A stretch of DNA of 64,000 nt from Agrocybe praecox (GCA_964017145.1 OZ024845.1:3162001-3226000); one strand, 5' to 3'; shown: positions 47,476 through 62,603, counted from the first letter of the stretch. Translations and numbers: made by a program. Notes: generated by a model not told the origin, from the letters alone.

Positions 47476-48938
47476 GATCCCGATCACTTCGCCTGTTTGT
47501 GATACATGCACCTTCACGCACGCACATCATCAAATCGTCATATACAAGCAGAAATATCGGTGGAGCCTTGTACCTGGGCCAGCAAGTACTCTTTGGTACT
47601 CTATCTCTAGCTGCATTACCGGACTCCCGAACACGTTTTACACTCGCGTCTGTTGATGTGTATCATTCATTCATTCATCAACGTGCACACACGCCCCCGA
47701 CCCTCAAGTTGAAGATACCTAACGTGGACTATGTCTACCGACATTGAAGCTACTTTTCCCGTTTTGCATGTTTTTGCTATCATCATCATTGCCATCGCCA
47801 CCATCGTTTTCTGGTTTACCCTCAAGAACCGCAATTTTCATATCATCCATTTCATTTTCACTTTTCATCTGGTTATAGGCTCGGTCATTTCATCTGTTCA
47901 ATCCATATTTCAAGCATGCATAGCTCTGTCCGATCTAGTCAATGTTGCACACCTCGTCGTTGATCATAGCCCTCATTTTTTTCTTTTATTTCCTTCTCAT
48001 TCATCACCTCGATACACAGACATCCACATACTCATGAACTATACTCACTCACATACCACTGCCCATTTCTCGAGTCAACATATTTTAAAATCCCTCTTAA
48101 CTTAAAAATGTGCTCCGGACCATCATCTCACTCGTTGCTGTCTGTCGCATTTTTGTCCTGTGTTGATATGCAGTCCCTGCTCTCTTTTTTACACTTTAAC
48201 GCCCACCCCTTGTACATATAGAAACACAACACCCTATCTATCCCCCTCATCTTCCATGGTGCAGTCTCTTAGGTTTCCCTTTTGGCCAGTCTCGATATTC
48301 ACTCATATTATCTAATATCTATTTAAAAGCGATGTATTTGTATCGTTTTTGCTCTTGAATATACAGCATTTACACGCGATGTACTGCTGTGGTGGAGTGT
48401 CTGTCTTTGGGGCAGCAAATTCGGCTATGTGACTTCGAACTTGAGGGCTGTGTGAGGTCATGGTTGCAAAGTTGATGCAAGTAGACATTGCAGTATTCTT
48501 TTCTTTCTCGTATTATCTTAGATACGAATAGTATCCGTCCTATGCCCCACAGCCAGCAACTGCACCCCGCCGCCCACTGCCCAGCGACGCGGAGGAAAAA
48601 ATCAAAGTCATGTGATCGCGATGGACGTTTTGGCTTTTTTAGGCTACCCCAGAACCCGACTTCCGAAGATTGCTTCCCATACTTAATCCGTCCGCGTCCC
48701 TGTTCAAACGTTCACGGCGAACGCACCCTTGCGTGGAGATTTATCTGCTCTCAAGGTTTAAATCAGCGCACGGAAAGATTCACGATGCACTCAATATAAG
48801 GCCGAAGGCCAAGACTTAACTTCAAAAAAAGTTCAAGCACACCAAACTGGATGATATTGAACCTCAGGCTCAGTCAAGCCAACGGAAACAGGTGGACAAC
48901 GAATAAGTAATGAAAAATGTAACTGTACGACCCATATA
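47476..48938. other. Intergenic, T-rich 3' region
   Basis: T-rich sequence with a 124-codon open frame at 47731-48105 that looks like translated 3' UTR (hydrophobic, His/Ser-rich tail). Followed by mixed sequence and no recognised gene. Confidence 0.5.
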
Positions 48939-49825
48939 TTACTGAAGATGTTTACTGACGAAATCTTTTATCAGGTTTGCATATGTGTCTGTTACGAGAA
49001 TGTCGTTGTGCTCTTCCTTGAGATCTTCCGTGCTGATGGATACACCTTGTGGTCCAGAGATATTGAGGAGGTGTGCAAACATCGCATCTGATTGACCTTG
49101 GTCGACGAGCCCATCCCCTTTGGAATGAAGAACGAGCCATGAGATTGGAGAAGAAGAGGTCGTGCGCAAGGAGTATCCGAGGGTTGAAAATTGAGCATAG
49201 GAGTCGGAAGCGCCGAATGCAGCTTCAATAAACCATTGTCGGTATCCTGGGAAACGCACGAGCAAGGCGTCGATGTCGTAGATGCCTTCGGACATGACGA
49301 TGGCTTTAACGGCGTTCAGTACTTCGTTGGAGGGGCTGATGCTGGAATCGGGGTTGGAAAGGAAGGCAGACGACAACATGTGTGCGCTGCAGCTGTGCCC
49401 GAGAAGGATGAGAGAATCAGGGTTGAATGTCCCAGACTCGCTTTTCCATCCTCGAACGAAGGAGATGAACTGCAACATATCTCGGACGTGCATCGGGTGG
49501 TGGAATTCTGGATCCTTGTTATCTGTTGGAGTGAGGCGATAATTTGGCACAGCGACAGGACATCCTGTGGCCTTCACCAAATTTCGAGCGGTCTGTTCAT
49601 GAACGCGTTTGTCCTCGCTAAGATTACGGAGAATTAAGATAAGGAACCCCACGACGATAAATTATATAATGATCGAGCCCCTTACGATTTCCAGGCCCCT
49701 CCATGGATGAAGCAGATAAGCGAAGATTTCTCCGTTGAATCTTCGGGAAAGTAAACATCGAATTGGCGCAGCACGTCTTCTGGGTTACTTGGACAGTAGG
49801 AGATGTCTGTGAGAATGCTAGGCAT
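48939..49825 (-). CDS. Alpha/beta hydrolase, kynurenine formamidase-like
   Basis: Two exons give about 275 residues. Start ATG 49825-49823, MPSILTDISYCPSNPEDVLR. Visible: FDVYFPED, oxyanion HGGAW in CFIHGGAWKS, YRLTP, the nucleophile elbow LLGHSCSAHM, AIVMSEGIYDIDALL, and a late acid and His region (HSKGDGLVDQ, EEHNDILV). The HGGxW motif and length fit the Bna7/arylformamidase and esterase/lipase group; Bna7 turns N-formylkynurenine into kynurenine in NAD synthesis. Other small fungal esterases share these motifs, so substrate is uncertain. The intron sits straight after the HGGAWKS codons. Divergent from the permease gene across 1 kb. Confidence 0.78.
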
Positions 49826-50582
49826 GTTTTTTGGTGAGTTGGAATTTAATTCAGAAGAGTACCCCACAAAGTTTCTATGAGATCGTTTAGGTTTTATGGA
49901 AAGATGCCTGTGAAGTTCCGGCGTTTATAGATCACAATAGACGCCGACTGCACAGGCAGATAAGAATTTGGGTATCCCAGTGACCGACGGGAAAGGGAAC
50001 GGATCAGGAGCGTGAGTATCAAATTCGGGTTTATCCTGCTTCAAGGTTTCCTATAGGCTCCCCATTTCATGTTCCTCGACGCGACAATTGCTCAAGACGA
50101 TTCGAGCCTCAGGGGCAATGATTTTGCTATTACCTTCACACGGTTTCCAATGGGATGCATAGGCAAAGTCATTGTTTGAAACATGCTTTTCCCTTCTGCC
50201 TTGGTTTTCAATAACGCCAATCCCATGATTTGTGCTTCGAATCGTCCAGTATTAGATGTGTACATCTCAGCATCATTAATCCTTGGGGTTTCGGGGACGT
50301 AGCCGCCGGTTCTAAAGTGGAGTTGCTGGCTCTCTCTCTCACAGGCTGTCGTAACGCAGCAAAATCGAACTGAAGAGTAATCTCAATGAGGACCCTTCTC
50401 AAGCACATATTATCATTGGGAGCATCCGACAACCAGCTTGTTTTTCTTTCTTTCAAGTTTCAAGTCTTTATCGAAGACTAATATCCAAACCTTGGCGCGC
50501 TGTATTTTTAGGTGGATAATATTAACTGTACCTGGTAAGCGGGATTCTACTGTCTATATGTAAACATCACCTGATAGCCACA
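49826..50582. other. Divergent promoter region, hydrolase and permease
   Basis: No gene seen. One further GATAAG lies at 49959-49964. The GATA cluster follows directly at 50583. Confidence 0.45.
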
Positions 50583-50670
50583 GATAAGACATATCTCGTC
50601 AATCAAAGGATAAGTCTACTCAGGTTCGCGACTAAATACTGTCGCGTGAAGGCAGATAAGCAGAGATAAG
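50583..50670 (+). promoter_or_regulatory. Cluster of four GATAAG sites upstream of the permease
   Basis: GATAAG occurs at 50583, 50609, 50655 and 50665, all on the plus strand within 88 bp and about 220-305 bp before the permease ATG. This is the binding core of AreA/NIT2-type GATA factors that switch on nitrogen-source genes in fungi. Regulation by nitrogen is inferred. Confidence 0.6.
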
Positions 50671-50887
50671 TGTGGGGCATAAGTACCCTTCTAGAAAATG
50701 GTATTCCGACTTTCTTTTCCCCTACGACGGCTTGGGAACCTTCATTTTTGTTGCTTGAGAACGCCATCCTCCTCTGCAACTAGACTTGGAAGAACGCTCG
50801 CGCTTACTAGCTGAAGATGGGTATCCTTGAGAAGCTTGAAGTGTCCCATGCACCGGGACTGACATACCGGGAAATGTTTCTGAGTGT

Positions 50888-53188
50888 ATGGTTTCTTCCT
50901 TCCGTGTCAAGCTTAGCACAGGAATCGTTAATATCGCTTCACAGAATGACGATCTTGTGCCAACTCCAGCAGAGAAGAGGACATGGCGGGCAAGGAATTT
51001 CGTTGCTTTGTACGTCATTAGTCTTGTTGGCTCTCTGACTATCAAGCTAATAGGCCCTTCTTTAAAGCTGGATCGCAGACTCTTTTAATGTCTCTTCGTG
51101 CGTAGTCTTATGGCTGTTCTATGAATTCATTTTTAAAACCCTATTACTCTATAGCTGGATGATTGTTTCCTCAATGGTTCAATTGAAATTATCCTGGTGG
51201 CAAGCATGGATATGTGTTTGGTTAGGCTATGGCATCGTCGCTCCGTTCATTATCATGAATGCCCGACCTGGTGCCAAATTCCACGTTACGTTCCCTATCG
51301 TCGCAAGGACAAGTTTTGGTCTATATGGGAGCTTGTGGTGTACATTTAACAGGGGTGTTATGGCTTGGTGAGATACTTTCATTGTGCCTTGCCTGCCACG
51401 ATCATCAGAAAGCTTACGCCCTTATTTTTGCACAGCGTTTGGTACGGTGTTCAAGCGAGTATTGGCGGAGACTGTGTCAAAGTGATGCTCCGTGCAATGT
51501 GGCCCAGTGTCAATACTATCCGTGGGTTTTGGCTCATTCATCTCGGACATTAGAGCAACCCTTCTCACGAACCTTTCCTTGAAACTGTCTTTTTATTCAA
51601 TATTACAGCCAATTCAATGCCTGAATCGTCCGGAACAAATACACGGGACTTCATGTGCTTCTTCTTGTTCTGGCTCATTTCCCTGCCTGCTATCTGGTTC
51701 CCTATTCATCAAATGTGCGCTGCGGCCTGTCATCCGCTTAACTTTAACGTTTGTAAACTTATGAAAAACATGCCTTTTCATCATTTAGCCGCCACTTATT
51801 CACAGTCAAATCTATTGTTACGCCTATTGCTGGCATCACCTTCTTCGTCTGGTGTATCGTCAAGGCAAAGGGTGTTGGTCCTATTATCCATCGACCCTCA
51901 GAGGTTCATGGGAGCGAACTAGGTTGGTCCATGGTCGTCAGTCTCATGTCGTGCATCAGCAACATGGCCACTCTCGTCACGTGTGTATTTGTTTCTTCTC
52001 ACTTCAATTCGCGTAAACTAACTTCTAAACGCCCCACCTATGTAGGAACGCCCCAGATTTTGCTTCTCGTGCTAAAACTCCAGGCGCTGCCTTGTGGCCT
52101 CAGTTATTTTCAGTACCCATTACATTTTCCCTCGTCAGCTTCCTTGGCATCATCGTCAGTTCATCCTCGGAAGCGATCTATGGTGAGGCTATCTGGTCAC
52201 CTATTGATCTTCTCGGACGGTTCTTGGATGACAGCCCTTCGAGCGCGACGAGATTCGGCGTGTGGTTCATTGCATTTGCTTTCATCATTGCTCAGCTAGG
52301 AACCAACATCTCAGCCAACTCTATCAGTGCTGGCTGCGATCTTACATCACTCTGCCCTCGTTTTATCGTGAGTCTTCTTTTCTGTCTACATGATCCTTAT
52401 AGCAAAAATCCTGAAAATCTTGCTTTTTTTTAGAATATCCGCCGCGGCGGTTATGTTGCAGCCATTGTTGGCTTGTGCATGCTTCCATGGAATCTCCTGA
52501 AAAGTAGCAACAACTTTACTTCCTACTTGTCGGCGTACTCTGTCTTCCTTAGCTCAATTGCTGGCGTTATGGTAAGCCATTCTTCGTTGATTTTATTTAG
52601 AATGACCTTGCTCATTATTTTCCAAAGATCACGGAATACTATGTCGTGCGTCGAGGACACTATAACGTCGCGGATCTTTACGACTCCCGTGAAGACGGCT
52701 GGTATAAATATACCTATGGGATCAACTTCCGGTACGCTTGCATCCTTTGAAACTGCCTTTTTAATCGTACTGATGAGTTATTCTACAGTGCTTACGCTGC
52801 ATATATTGCCGGTATTTTGATCAACGTTGTCGGGTTTGCTGGTGCCGGTATGTTCATTTTCAAGGTTTTTCTTTCTACATTCTAAAAATAACAAAATGTC
52901 TTCTTTCCAGCTGGTCGAACAGTGCCTCTTGCAGCTACCCGAATCTATCAGATGTCTTTCTTCACTGGATTCGGTGTCTCTGCGCTAGTGTACTATGTCC
53001 TCAACCAAATATTCCCCGTCCTAGGAAAGAGCAGCCAATTCGAAGAAGTGGACGTTTCAGGCTTTTTGGATGACCTCAACCACCGTGACAATGACAATGA
53101 CAATGCAAGCTCACATTCAAGCGGCGTCGAATCAAAGAGCAGCAAGCTCAAAGACGATGCACAAGCTTCTGCCCATCCTGTGGCCTAA
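50888..53188 (+). CDS. NCS1 permease, uracil/uridine/allantoin type
   Basis: Nucleobase-cation-symport-1 carrier of the Fur4/Fui1/Dal4 type, expected at the plasma membrane. About ten exons give roughly 540 residues with some 12 membrane segments. Hallmarks: [161 protein letters not shown], and the tail [19 protein letters not shown]. The acidic Ser-rich C-terminus ends QASAHPVA. Start taken at ATG 50888 ([12 protein letters not shown]), since the ATG at 50817 is in another frame. Four GATAAG boxes upstream suit a nitrogen-source transporter. Substrate within the family is not resolved. Confidence 0.88.
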
Positions 53189-53998
53189 AGCTTGCTGCCT
53201 GCCTCAGAGCTCACGAACTTCACTTCTAATGCCCAAAAATCGTTCATGACTCCATTTACGCTTTCATGTTTTTGTTTCTGCATACGCTTACTATGTGCTT
53301 GTACTTTTATTAGCTATTTCAATCTTAATGAAAATATTGTAGGAACCGATCTAAGCGCTCTTGGTAGCGCTTATTCGACTTCTGTCCTTCGGTACCCCAA
53401 CCCCGTAACTCTTGGAACTCATTTTTCGATCGTTGGGCTTGTTGCTGGTCCATGGGCGCTCTCGGCTCGGATAGAAATAGAAGTAAAATAGCCGCAAAAA
53501 TGTACAATTATGTACAATACGGGGAAGCGCAAGGTCACTGATGATACACGATCGATGATATCAGCCAAACTGCCCAAAGTTCTCTGTCGATGGTCCATAC
53601 ATTCGCAGAAGTGAATGAAGCTGGGTAAGTATCAACCGTTTTTGACCCCACTTCGGTACCGAATGCTCCTATATTCATTGAGGCGTGGCTTGACAATAGT
53701 ATTATTCAACATCCATATTCTCACCTTGATCAAACATATTATGCAGTATATTGTGTACCAACCTATCCTGACGATTAAAACGCAACAGTGGAGTCAATGA
53801 TATCCAATGAACGAGGTCATATAAAACACACAGAAACCGCCAAGAACAGTGCAACTCTACGTGCACAATCTAGTCTATAATCTATTTGGTGATTTCTTAC
53901 AAGCTACATAATACCCAGGAGAAAGGCGAGAAAAAAGACACAGGTCTAAGATACTACTATGACGAGTTTGAATTTCCAGCTCGGCCTTTTTGTAGCTA
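53189..53998. other. Intergenic between convergent transporter genes
   Basis: About 800 bp of 3' regions. Small ORFs only; nothing recognised. Confidence 0.5.
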
Positions 53999-56071
53999 TT
54001 ACTCAGCTCGTCTAGAAGATTTTGGTACGCAGATCCATGTAAGCAGCATAACACCCATCATTGAGACCATACTGCGTCATATAATATAAATACTTGAAAC
54101 ATAATAAGGAAAGCAAAGGCAACTTACAGAGGTTGCAAGGAGCCTATGCCATATTTCGAGGCCAACAAGCCCGTCACGAACGGCAGAGCAGCAGAGCCGG
54201 CAACTCCAATCCCGGTTACTAGCCCGACGCAGGAAGTGATAAGCCAACGCGGGAGGATATGGGTCATATGTGACACGAGAAGGGGAAACATGGGGCCCAA
54301 GACCAGACCAATGAGAGAAACCTGAAAGGATACAGATCAATTAGGGATGTGTGAATAGTTATAGGTGTGTTAACTTACTGCAACCGCGTTTTCGATAATT
54401 GAGGGAACAAACCAGACCGTCAATTCGAGCCTTTACAGTTATTAGCGTTATGCCGAGTAAGAATGAACTCGAAGGGTACATACGCGATGGCAATTAATGA
54501 ATATAAAATTACGACGCGATGCTCGCCGACCATTTTGTTAAGCCACATCAAACCAACCCTGCCCAAAGTCAATCCTGACAACGAAAGGGAGGGAGGGTCA
54601 GCTTGAATACGAAGGAGGATTAACTGCGTTCAACATACCACCAAAAAATCCTGAAGAAATATAACCAGAATTCGCACCACCGTGCCGTTGGTGGATGACA
54701 AAAGTTACGATCCAGCCTATGTGCGATATTGAATATCGAAGGATAAGTATGTTAATTGTACATACCCCCAAGAGTAACTTCTACTCCAATGTAGATGACT
54801 GAAAATGCGATGAGAAGAGGTATGGATTTCAGGGCAAAAATATGGCGATATTGGCTCCATCCTTGTTGCTGTTGGGCAGAATCAGCTGTTTCGGCGTGAG
54901 GTTCCTGTCCACCTTCTAAGAGAACTTCTACCATAGATACATTGTTAGCATTGCGGTTATGTTCAAATGTATCTTGGTAGGATTTACCTTCCTGCCTACG
55001 GAATCGGAACACGACGCTCAAAATGACGACATTCAACAATGCAAATGACGCAGAGAGAATGAAGTGATATGCCCAACGACGATCCGCAAAACGTGAAAAG
55101 TATGTTGACGCAAACGGCGATATAAACGCTCCTAATCCTGTTATTCGAAGTAGTCTTTAATTAAAAAAGAAGAAAATAGCAAAAAGACAACATCGTCTAA
55201 CCATATGAGCCATGTAGTATCCCAAGTTTCGTTGACATATTCTCCGTCAGGCTTCCAACGAAGCCATTTGCTTGCGCACTCTGAAACAGGGCAAACACTG
55301 AATAGATTTCGAGGTTGGCATTATAAAAAACATACCAGCACAGCCAGGGCAAATCCTACAATAACGTTCGCACATACGAGCACGGGGAAGGGAGGCACAG
55401 TGATCATGATTGCATATCCACAGACTTGAAAACCCGCGCCTAGCACTAGTATCTGTCAAAAGGGTAAGAAAGTATCCATGTCGCGACTGAGAATACGCAC
55501 CTTTCCAAAGCCTAGACGGCCATTCAGCCAGACATTTAATGCAGCTCCTGTAATGTAGCCCTAATTGACATGGGGGAGACTGTCAAGAGAGCACAATACA
55601 CATAACAATGCTTGTACTTACAACACAACTCCCAATGAAAAGCATGGATGCCACAGCAAAGCCGACCTGAAAGTGAAGCCAAAACTAAACCTGAAACATT
55701 AAGGTTTATAGTGAGATTCGTACGTTATATCGCTCTTGAATTCTTGGTAGTAGAGGTCCTGTAGTACCGTCGTTCCATCCAACGAGCCAGACACACCAAC
55801 AAAGTGTCACAAAATGAATTATACTGCTACGTTTCTGTCGGGATCTGTTAGGGAAATCTGCAGAACTGGCAAGGACATCGTTTTCTGATTTTGAAGAGGG
55901 CTCCGGGGTGGAAGTACATACGCCTGTTATTATTCCGGATTTATCAGTATCGGCAGTAGATGGTCGTCTGGGCCTTGGAGTTGGGTGCAGCTCATGTGCT
56001 CCTTTGCTGTCAGGGTCTATCGCAAAAGTCCTAGATTCACGCTTGGGATCCTCAGAGTGAAGGTCATCCAT
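53999..56071 (-). CDS. MFS transporter, BSC6/fucose-permease-like
   Basis: Multi-exon major facilitator of roughly 530 residues. Start ATG 56071-56069 (MDDLHSEDPKRES), then a disordered N-terminus and TM1 with VGWNDGTTGPLLPRIQERYN. Later segments: ALNVWLNGRLGFGKILVLGA, VPPFPVLVCANVIVGFALAV, QANGFVGSL, MSTKLGILHGSYGLGAFISP, RWAYHFILSASFALLNVV, a central loop, YIGVEVTLGGWIVTFVIHQR, SSGFFGGLTLGRVGLMWLNK, and an end in LLTWICVPKSSRRAE before TAA 54001-53999. The QANG.VG and GxLHGxYGxGAF..P motifs mark the fungal BSC6-like branch related to bacterial sugar (fucose) permeases. Substrate unknown. A dead relative lies at 61.2-62.1 kb. Confidence 0.85.
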
Positions 56072-57279
56072 CGTATGCACAGAGCGTTGAGAGCAAACAA
56101 GAATGGTGCCATTTAAGCATCTGCATAAGTGTCTCCATTAAAAGTGCGTATCCAGTAAGGACCGCTGGAAGACACGAAGCAAAAATTAAGCAGACACGAG
56201 ACTTTTACGGTATCTGCGATGTCGGCTTTTACGTCGTCGGCAAGTCGATTGAGCATGCATCACTTTATGAGAAACCTTGAGGCAAGAGATAAGTATGATC
56301 CACTGCCTTTTGTTTCTTCAAGTGCTATGATTATTATAATTTATTGACGTTTTCATCGCTTCTTTTCGGGAATTTCGAGATAGCCATCGTCGTTCCTAAT
56401 GTCCGACCATTCTTTTCTTCGCCCGACCGCGAGTGTATGTCAGTTGCTACATGGCGATTGGTCCGGAACTCGACATTGAGAATGCGGTTCAAAATTGTTT
56501 CAACGACCTCGTCCAACGCGGGGCTTTCCCATGTATTTATCAGGGACCAGGCAGTAGAGATTAGTGATCCCATATCCTAAATCAAGAGATATAATTATCT
56601 GAGTGAAAAAGTTAACTCGCTGGTTGTTCGGGGAAAGTGAATGGTTTTCGCAAGCGCCCCCCTGAAATGTGACTCACAATTGCAAACCACGCTCACCGAG
56701 AATCACTTGCTAGAATTGTACTGTCCAACCATGCATTCGTCCTAGAAAGATTACAATGGACAGGACATAGACGCCCGAGGGTTGAGGGGCACTTCCGGCT
56801 CTGCAAATTTAATCGAGAGAGGGTTATAACGCCAGAACCTCGTGTAATTCTGAAATTTACTAAATAACTCAGCTGACGAACATATTTTTTCAGAAGGCCA
56901 CAGCGGACATACCAAATAACATACCTGCAATTCTTCTCCTATGCCCAGTCTTTTGGATCTGTAGCCGATCGACGTTCACTGGATGTTACAGCTCGTTGGT
57001 TATGGGGTCGTGAGTCCGAGGCGATGATATACAGTTCGATACGTCGTTTAGCATCGGGATACCCTCGAGACACGGTGTTCACTGTTCACGTTCAGGGATT
57101 GGACATTCGACAACGCCGTGTAAATAGAATAGTATCATCACATCATATCACGAAGTGTTGTGACATGATTGGCAAAATCTTTACGCGTACGCTTTGCATT
57201 GACCATAATTTAATCCTTGTTTGAAGTGGCAATTCTTCTTGAACTTTCACGTACTTTCTTGTAAACGCGCTACATATCA
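56072..57279. other. Divergent promoter region with a doubtful small ORF
   Basis: About 1.2 kb. One minus-strand frame at 56573-56334 (79 residues, MGSLISTAWSLINTWES..) has an ATG and reads through in a protein-like manner, but has no known motif or splice support. Otherwise nothing. Confidence 0.35.
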
Positions 57280-58157
57280 ATGGCAACTCCGAGAGTCAAA
57301 GAGCAACGAGCTCATGCTTTGCAAGGAGGAAAACGTCAACTTCTCGGAAACCGAGCAGGACACGCGCCACCGGCTTGGAGAACAAGCGCCGCAGGTCCTT
57401 CAACAAGGCCAATAAATCCTCTGGCCGATCCTGGCAGTAAAATTTTTATTAGCAAGCTACCTGCAGATGTGGGTGAGAAGGAGGTCGAGGTAATGTTTTT
57501 TCTGGCTCTCTGGTTGCATCGATACTGACACCAATCCTTAGGAACTCTTCAGGATAACTGTAGGCCCCTTGAGGGAATCCTTCTTGGTGTATAACTCTCA
57601 GGGCAAGTCCAAAGGGATGGCAGTGGTGACTTTCCAACGGCCTGGAGATGCTCTTGTTGCAAAAGCTAAATATGACGGAAAGGTTGTCGATGGTCGTACG
57701 TGACTTCTTGTTGTCCAATAATGTCTATCATGCCCACGACTTTTCTATCCAGGACGATCCATAAAGATTGAAATAATTACGGATGGCAGCCAATCATATA
57801 CAACCCCTGCACCTAAACCAAAATCTCTCCTCGACCGCATATCACCTGTTACTATGGCTGCCTCAGCGTCCACTCCCAGTGGCGTTGTCGCCACAGATTC
57901 TCTGTAAGTTTAATGGAAGCAGTCTCTGGGTACTTTAAAGGGCTAAATTTTGTCTCAGTGCTCCCCGTATTCAACCCAGGAAAACGCAACCACCAAAAGC
58001 TGCACCAGTCACGTCTGCTGCACCTTTACCACCGCGTCGACTTAAGCAAAAGAAGGGCCCCAAGCGTTTGAACAAGCGGCAACCGGCAACTATGGATGTT
58101 TTGGATAAAGAAATGGAAGACTATCGAGCTTCTGCTCCAGAATACGGAGCAATTTAG
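57280..58157 (+). CDS. ALY/REF-type RNA-binding mRNA export factor
   Basis: Yra1/Mlo3/THOC4-like adaptor that couples transcription to mRNA export. Four exons give about 220 residues. The basic N-terminus (QRAHALQGGKRQLLGNRAGH, then PPAWRTSAAG) is followed by an RRM with RNP2 KIFISKLPADV and RNP1-like KSKGMAVVTF, including EVEELFRITVGPLRESFLVY. The tail is Pro/Lys/Arg-rich (PPRRLKQKKGPKRLNKRQPA) and ends MDVLDKEMEDYRASAPEYGA plus Ile. The closing LDxEMEDYR box is the conserved C-terminal REF motif that contacts the helicase Sub2/UAP56. All REF parts are present and in order. Nuclear. Confidence 0.9.
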
Positions 58158-58485
58158 GTCTCGGGTCCTTCAAGTTTTCTGATCTGCTTTCATATCGCTT
58201 CTATTTGTTATTTCGCTCGTTTGCTTCCACCGGTATATCTCTTCACGTCCCTTCTTATTGCTATCCTATATGCGTATGTAATTTGTTAATAACCGCCCCG
58301 TCCTTTCAATTTCTCCTTGCCAGTGATCCTCACTTTTTGACCAGTCGAAAATAAATGTACAACCTTGTGCACATACTTAAGTACGTCGTCGAACTTCCGC
58401 TATTCCTATATTACACATACATTTACATCTAGTTCTCTAACATGACAAAGACTACAGTATACAGTTTACAAGAGATTAATGGCGA
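58158..58485. other. Intergenic between convergent ALY/REF and PFK2 genes
   Basis: About 330 bp of 3' UTRs, no gene. Confidence 0.5.
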
Positions 58486-60533
<2,048 letters not shown>

Positions 60534-61239
60534 CTAAATGACGGTGGAAAGGGGTCAGATTGTAGGGTTGAGTCGTATGTCGATGGATTGTATGTCACAG
60601 CCGTCTACTATTAGCGCTAAACTTAAAGGGGCGTGAGTTGTCACTACACGTGATATTACATCACACTAATGATTCAATGCTGTCACCAGCACCCGTGGTT
60701 AACTTGGTGTTAACTTGAAGGCAACTTGAAGGCTTTTTTGAGTTCTTTGATTTTCGCATCTGACGTTTCTACAGGATGCGATGAGACCTACTAAGACTTT
60801 TTTGAGTGTCATACCTGACGCTCTATGGCATCTTGGCTGACTACTAGCACCTGGCAGAAGAAGAACCACGCCCCTTGAACATCCTCTTTGTAAGCCTCCA
60901 ATATCCTTCTCGAGTTCCGGGCCAATCATTGGATACTTTGAACTGCCAACTACTCTAGTAAAATGGTCAGCTACGATACCCGATGGCCACTCTTGTCTCC
61001 AAATTCCCAGAAAGAAACAAGGAAGAACAACAAAATAGAGCCAGAATTGGCATACCCGACAGAACGAGTCACATGAAATCGTCTTATCTCTCGTCCTCGA
61101 GGTCCCCAAAAGTTGACATAGCAGAATTTTAAGTCTTGGGTCTCGCTCGCTGGTCGCTTATTCAGGTTTAATGGGATTTGTATATAGCGCTCTCTCCGAC
61201 TCTGCTTGAAGAAATAGCCATATCCCCCTTAGTCTGGAC
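60534..61239. other. Intergenic, no gene recognised
   Basis: Upstream of the PFK2 gene. A 136-codon minus-strand frame at 61109-60699 has no family match and no coding character that I trust. Confidence 0.45.
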
Positions 61240-62060
61240 ATGGACGTTCTTTATATTCAGGAACACGAAGCTAACTCTGAAATTTTCAGAGGAGCTAACG
61301 ATACTGGGGCTTCTGGTGTAGCCCAAGTAGGACACTCGGATGCCGATACTATTTACGAGCTGCACCCATCTTCAACGCACTCTGACGGAGTGCGACGTTC
61401 ACAAGCATTGGACACCGGAAACGCTAATAGAAATTTGGACTCCATTTCCCATAATCTAGATAACATTGCCGACGGTACCACCACCCAGCGTTTGACCACC
61501 AGGGAAGAGACTCGAAGCAGCCTGCTAAATCCATTTCGTCGCACTTTGTTGGTGCTCATTCTTTTTCTTTCTTTCTTTTCTCCTACGTTACGGACACCAC
61601 ATGTTCATCCATATATTTTCTCAGGTGTTGGTGCTAGGAGCTGCTTGTCAGGTTATAGGATATGCGACTATTATCCCCACACCTCCCTTTGCCCTCCTCG
61701 TATGTGCATACGTCATCGTAGGATTTGCCCAAGCTGTGGTGGTAAGGAAAATCTCAAGATGAATGGCATACAGCTGACCTCTCTCTACCTTTTAATTACA
61801 TAGTGCCCGTGCCAATGGCCCCATTAGAAGGTTTGCGGAAGCATATGTCTACAAAACCCGGCATATTGCATGGATCATATCGTGGTATTTCTATTGATCG
61901 CCACTATCAAAGGACTGGGAGCCTTTACTGCACCGTTCGTATCAAGCTACTTTTCAGAAGTCGCGGATCGCCAATGAGTCTACCACTTCTTCCTTTCCGC
62001 GCACCATAGGCATCACTTTTTCTATAGAAATTCTACTCGAAGAACTTGACCAGGAAATTT
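61240..62060 (+). pseudogene. Broken BSC6-like MFS transporter fragment
   Basis: Similar to the MFS gene at 53999-56071. Read across frames: VLVLGAACQVIGYATIIP, PPFALLVCAYVIVGFAQAVV, an intron, S.RANG, HMSTKPGILHGSYRG, GAFTAPFVSSYFSEVADRQ, then TGA at 61975-61977 where the paralogue has Trp, and VYHFFLSA. At least two frameshifts plus the stop break it, and the second half of the transporter is missing. Sequence 61240-61560 is an open frame that may be its N-terminal extension but has no clear similarity. It retains a splice-like intron, so it arose by DNA duplication, not retroposition. Confidence 0.8.
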
Positions 62061-62603
62061 CCGCAGAAATAGCTAACTCTGGTCAACAACACTGACAAGG
62101 ATGGAGCCAGTATTGCTAAATATCTGCGCTCAAAGCAACTCCTCCGCTCATTGGCTTCACTCTTGTTTATATCGAAGGGTGCGGAGCTACTCGAACTTTA
62201 TAAATATGTATATTGGACTTTCATCGTGAACGTGAGCTAATCAATGGTCTTTTGAGCCAATCTTGATTAAAAATCTCAGGTCAGAGACATGAACTGCATC
62301 CGCCATCGACATGCAGATGTGTGCTACTGCTGAGCACATGAAACGATGATGTATGCAGCCACCTCGCTATCGCTTACACTGCACGGCCGATTGAAATTCA
62401 GGGCCAAGATGCGACATGGTTCGCTTCAGTAGTGAGCCTAGAAATTAGGCAAGCGGTCGCTTCGGGCGCCTGACAGGCTTATCAGTTACAAAACACACAT
62501 TCAAAAAACAAAAACAAAACAAAAAACTTACGCCTCGAGGGGACGAAGACGTTAAACATCTGCTCATTTGAGCATTGATGTAGTCAAAATCGTCTTTGAA
62601 TCA
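62061..62603. other. Intergenic after MFS pseudogene
   Basis: No gene. An A-rich acaaaaacaaaacaaaa tract at about 62504-62526. Confidence 0.5.

Noticed and set aside
47731..48105. 124-codon hydrophobic frame downstream of the KEN-box gene
   Set aside because: T-rich sequence with a His/Ser tail looks like translated 3' UTR.
60699..61109. 136-codon minus-strand frame upstream of the PFK2 gene
   Set aside because: No recognised motif, sits in a promoter region, and lacks splice or family support.
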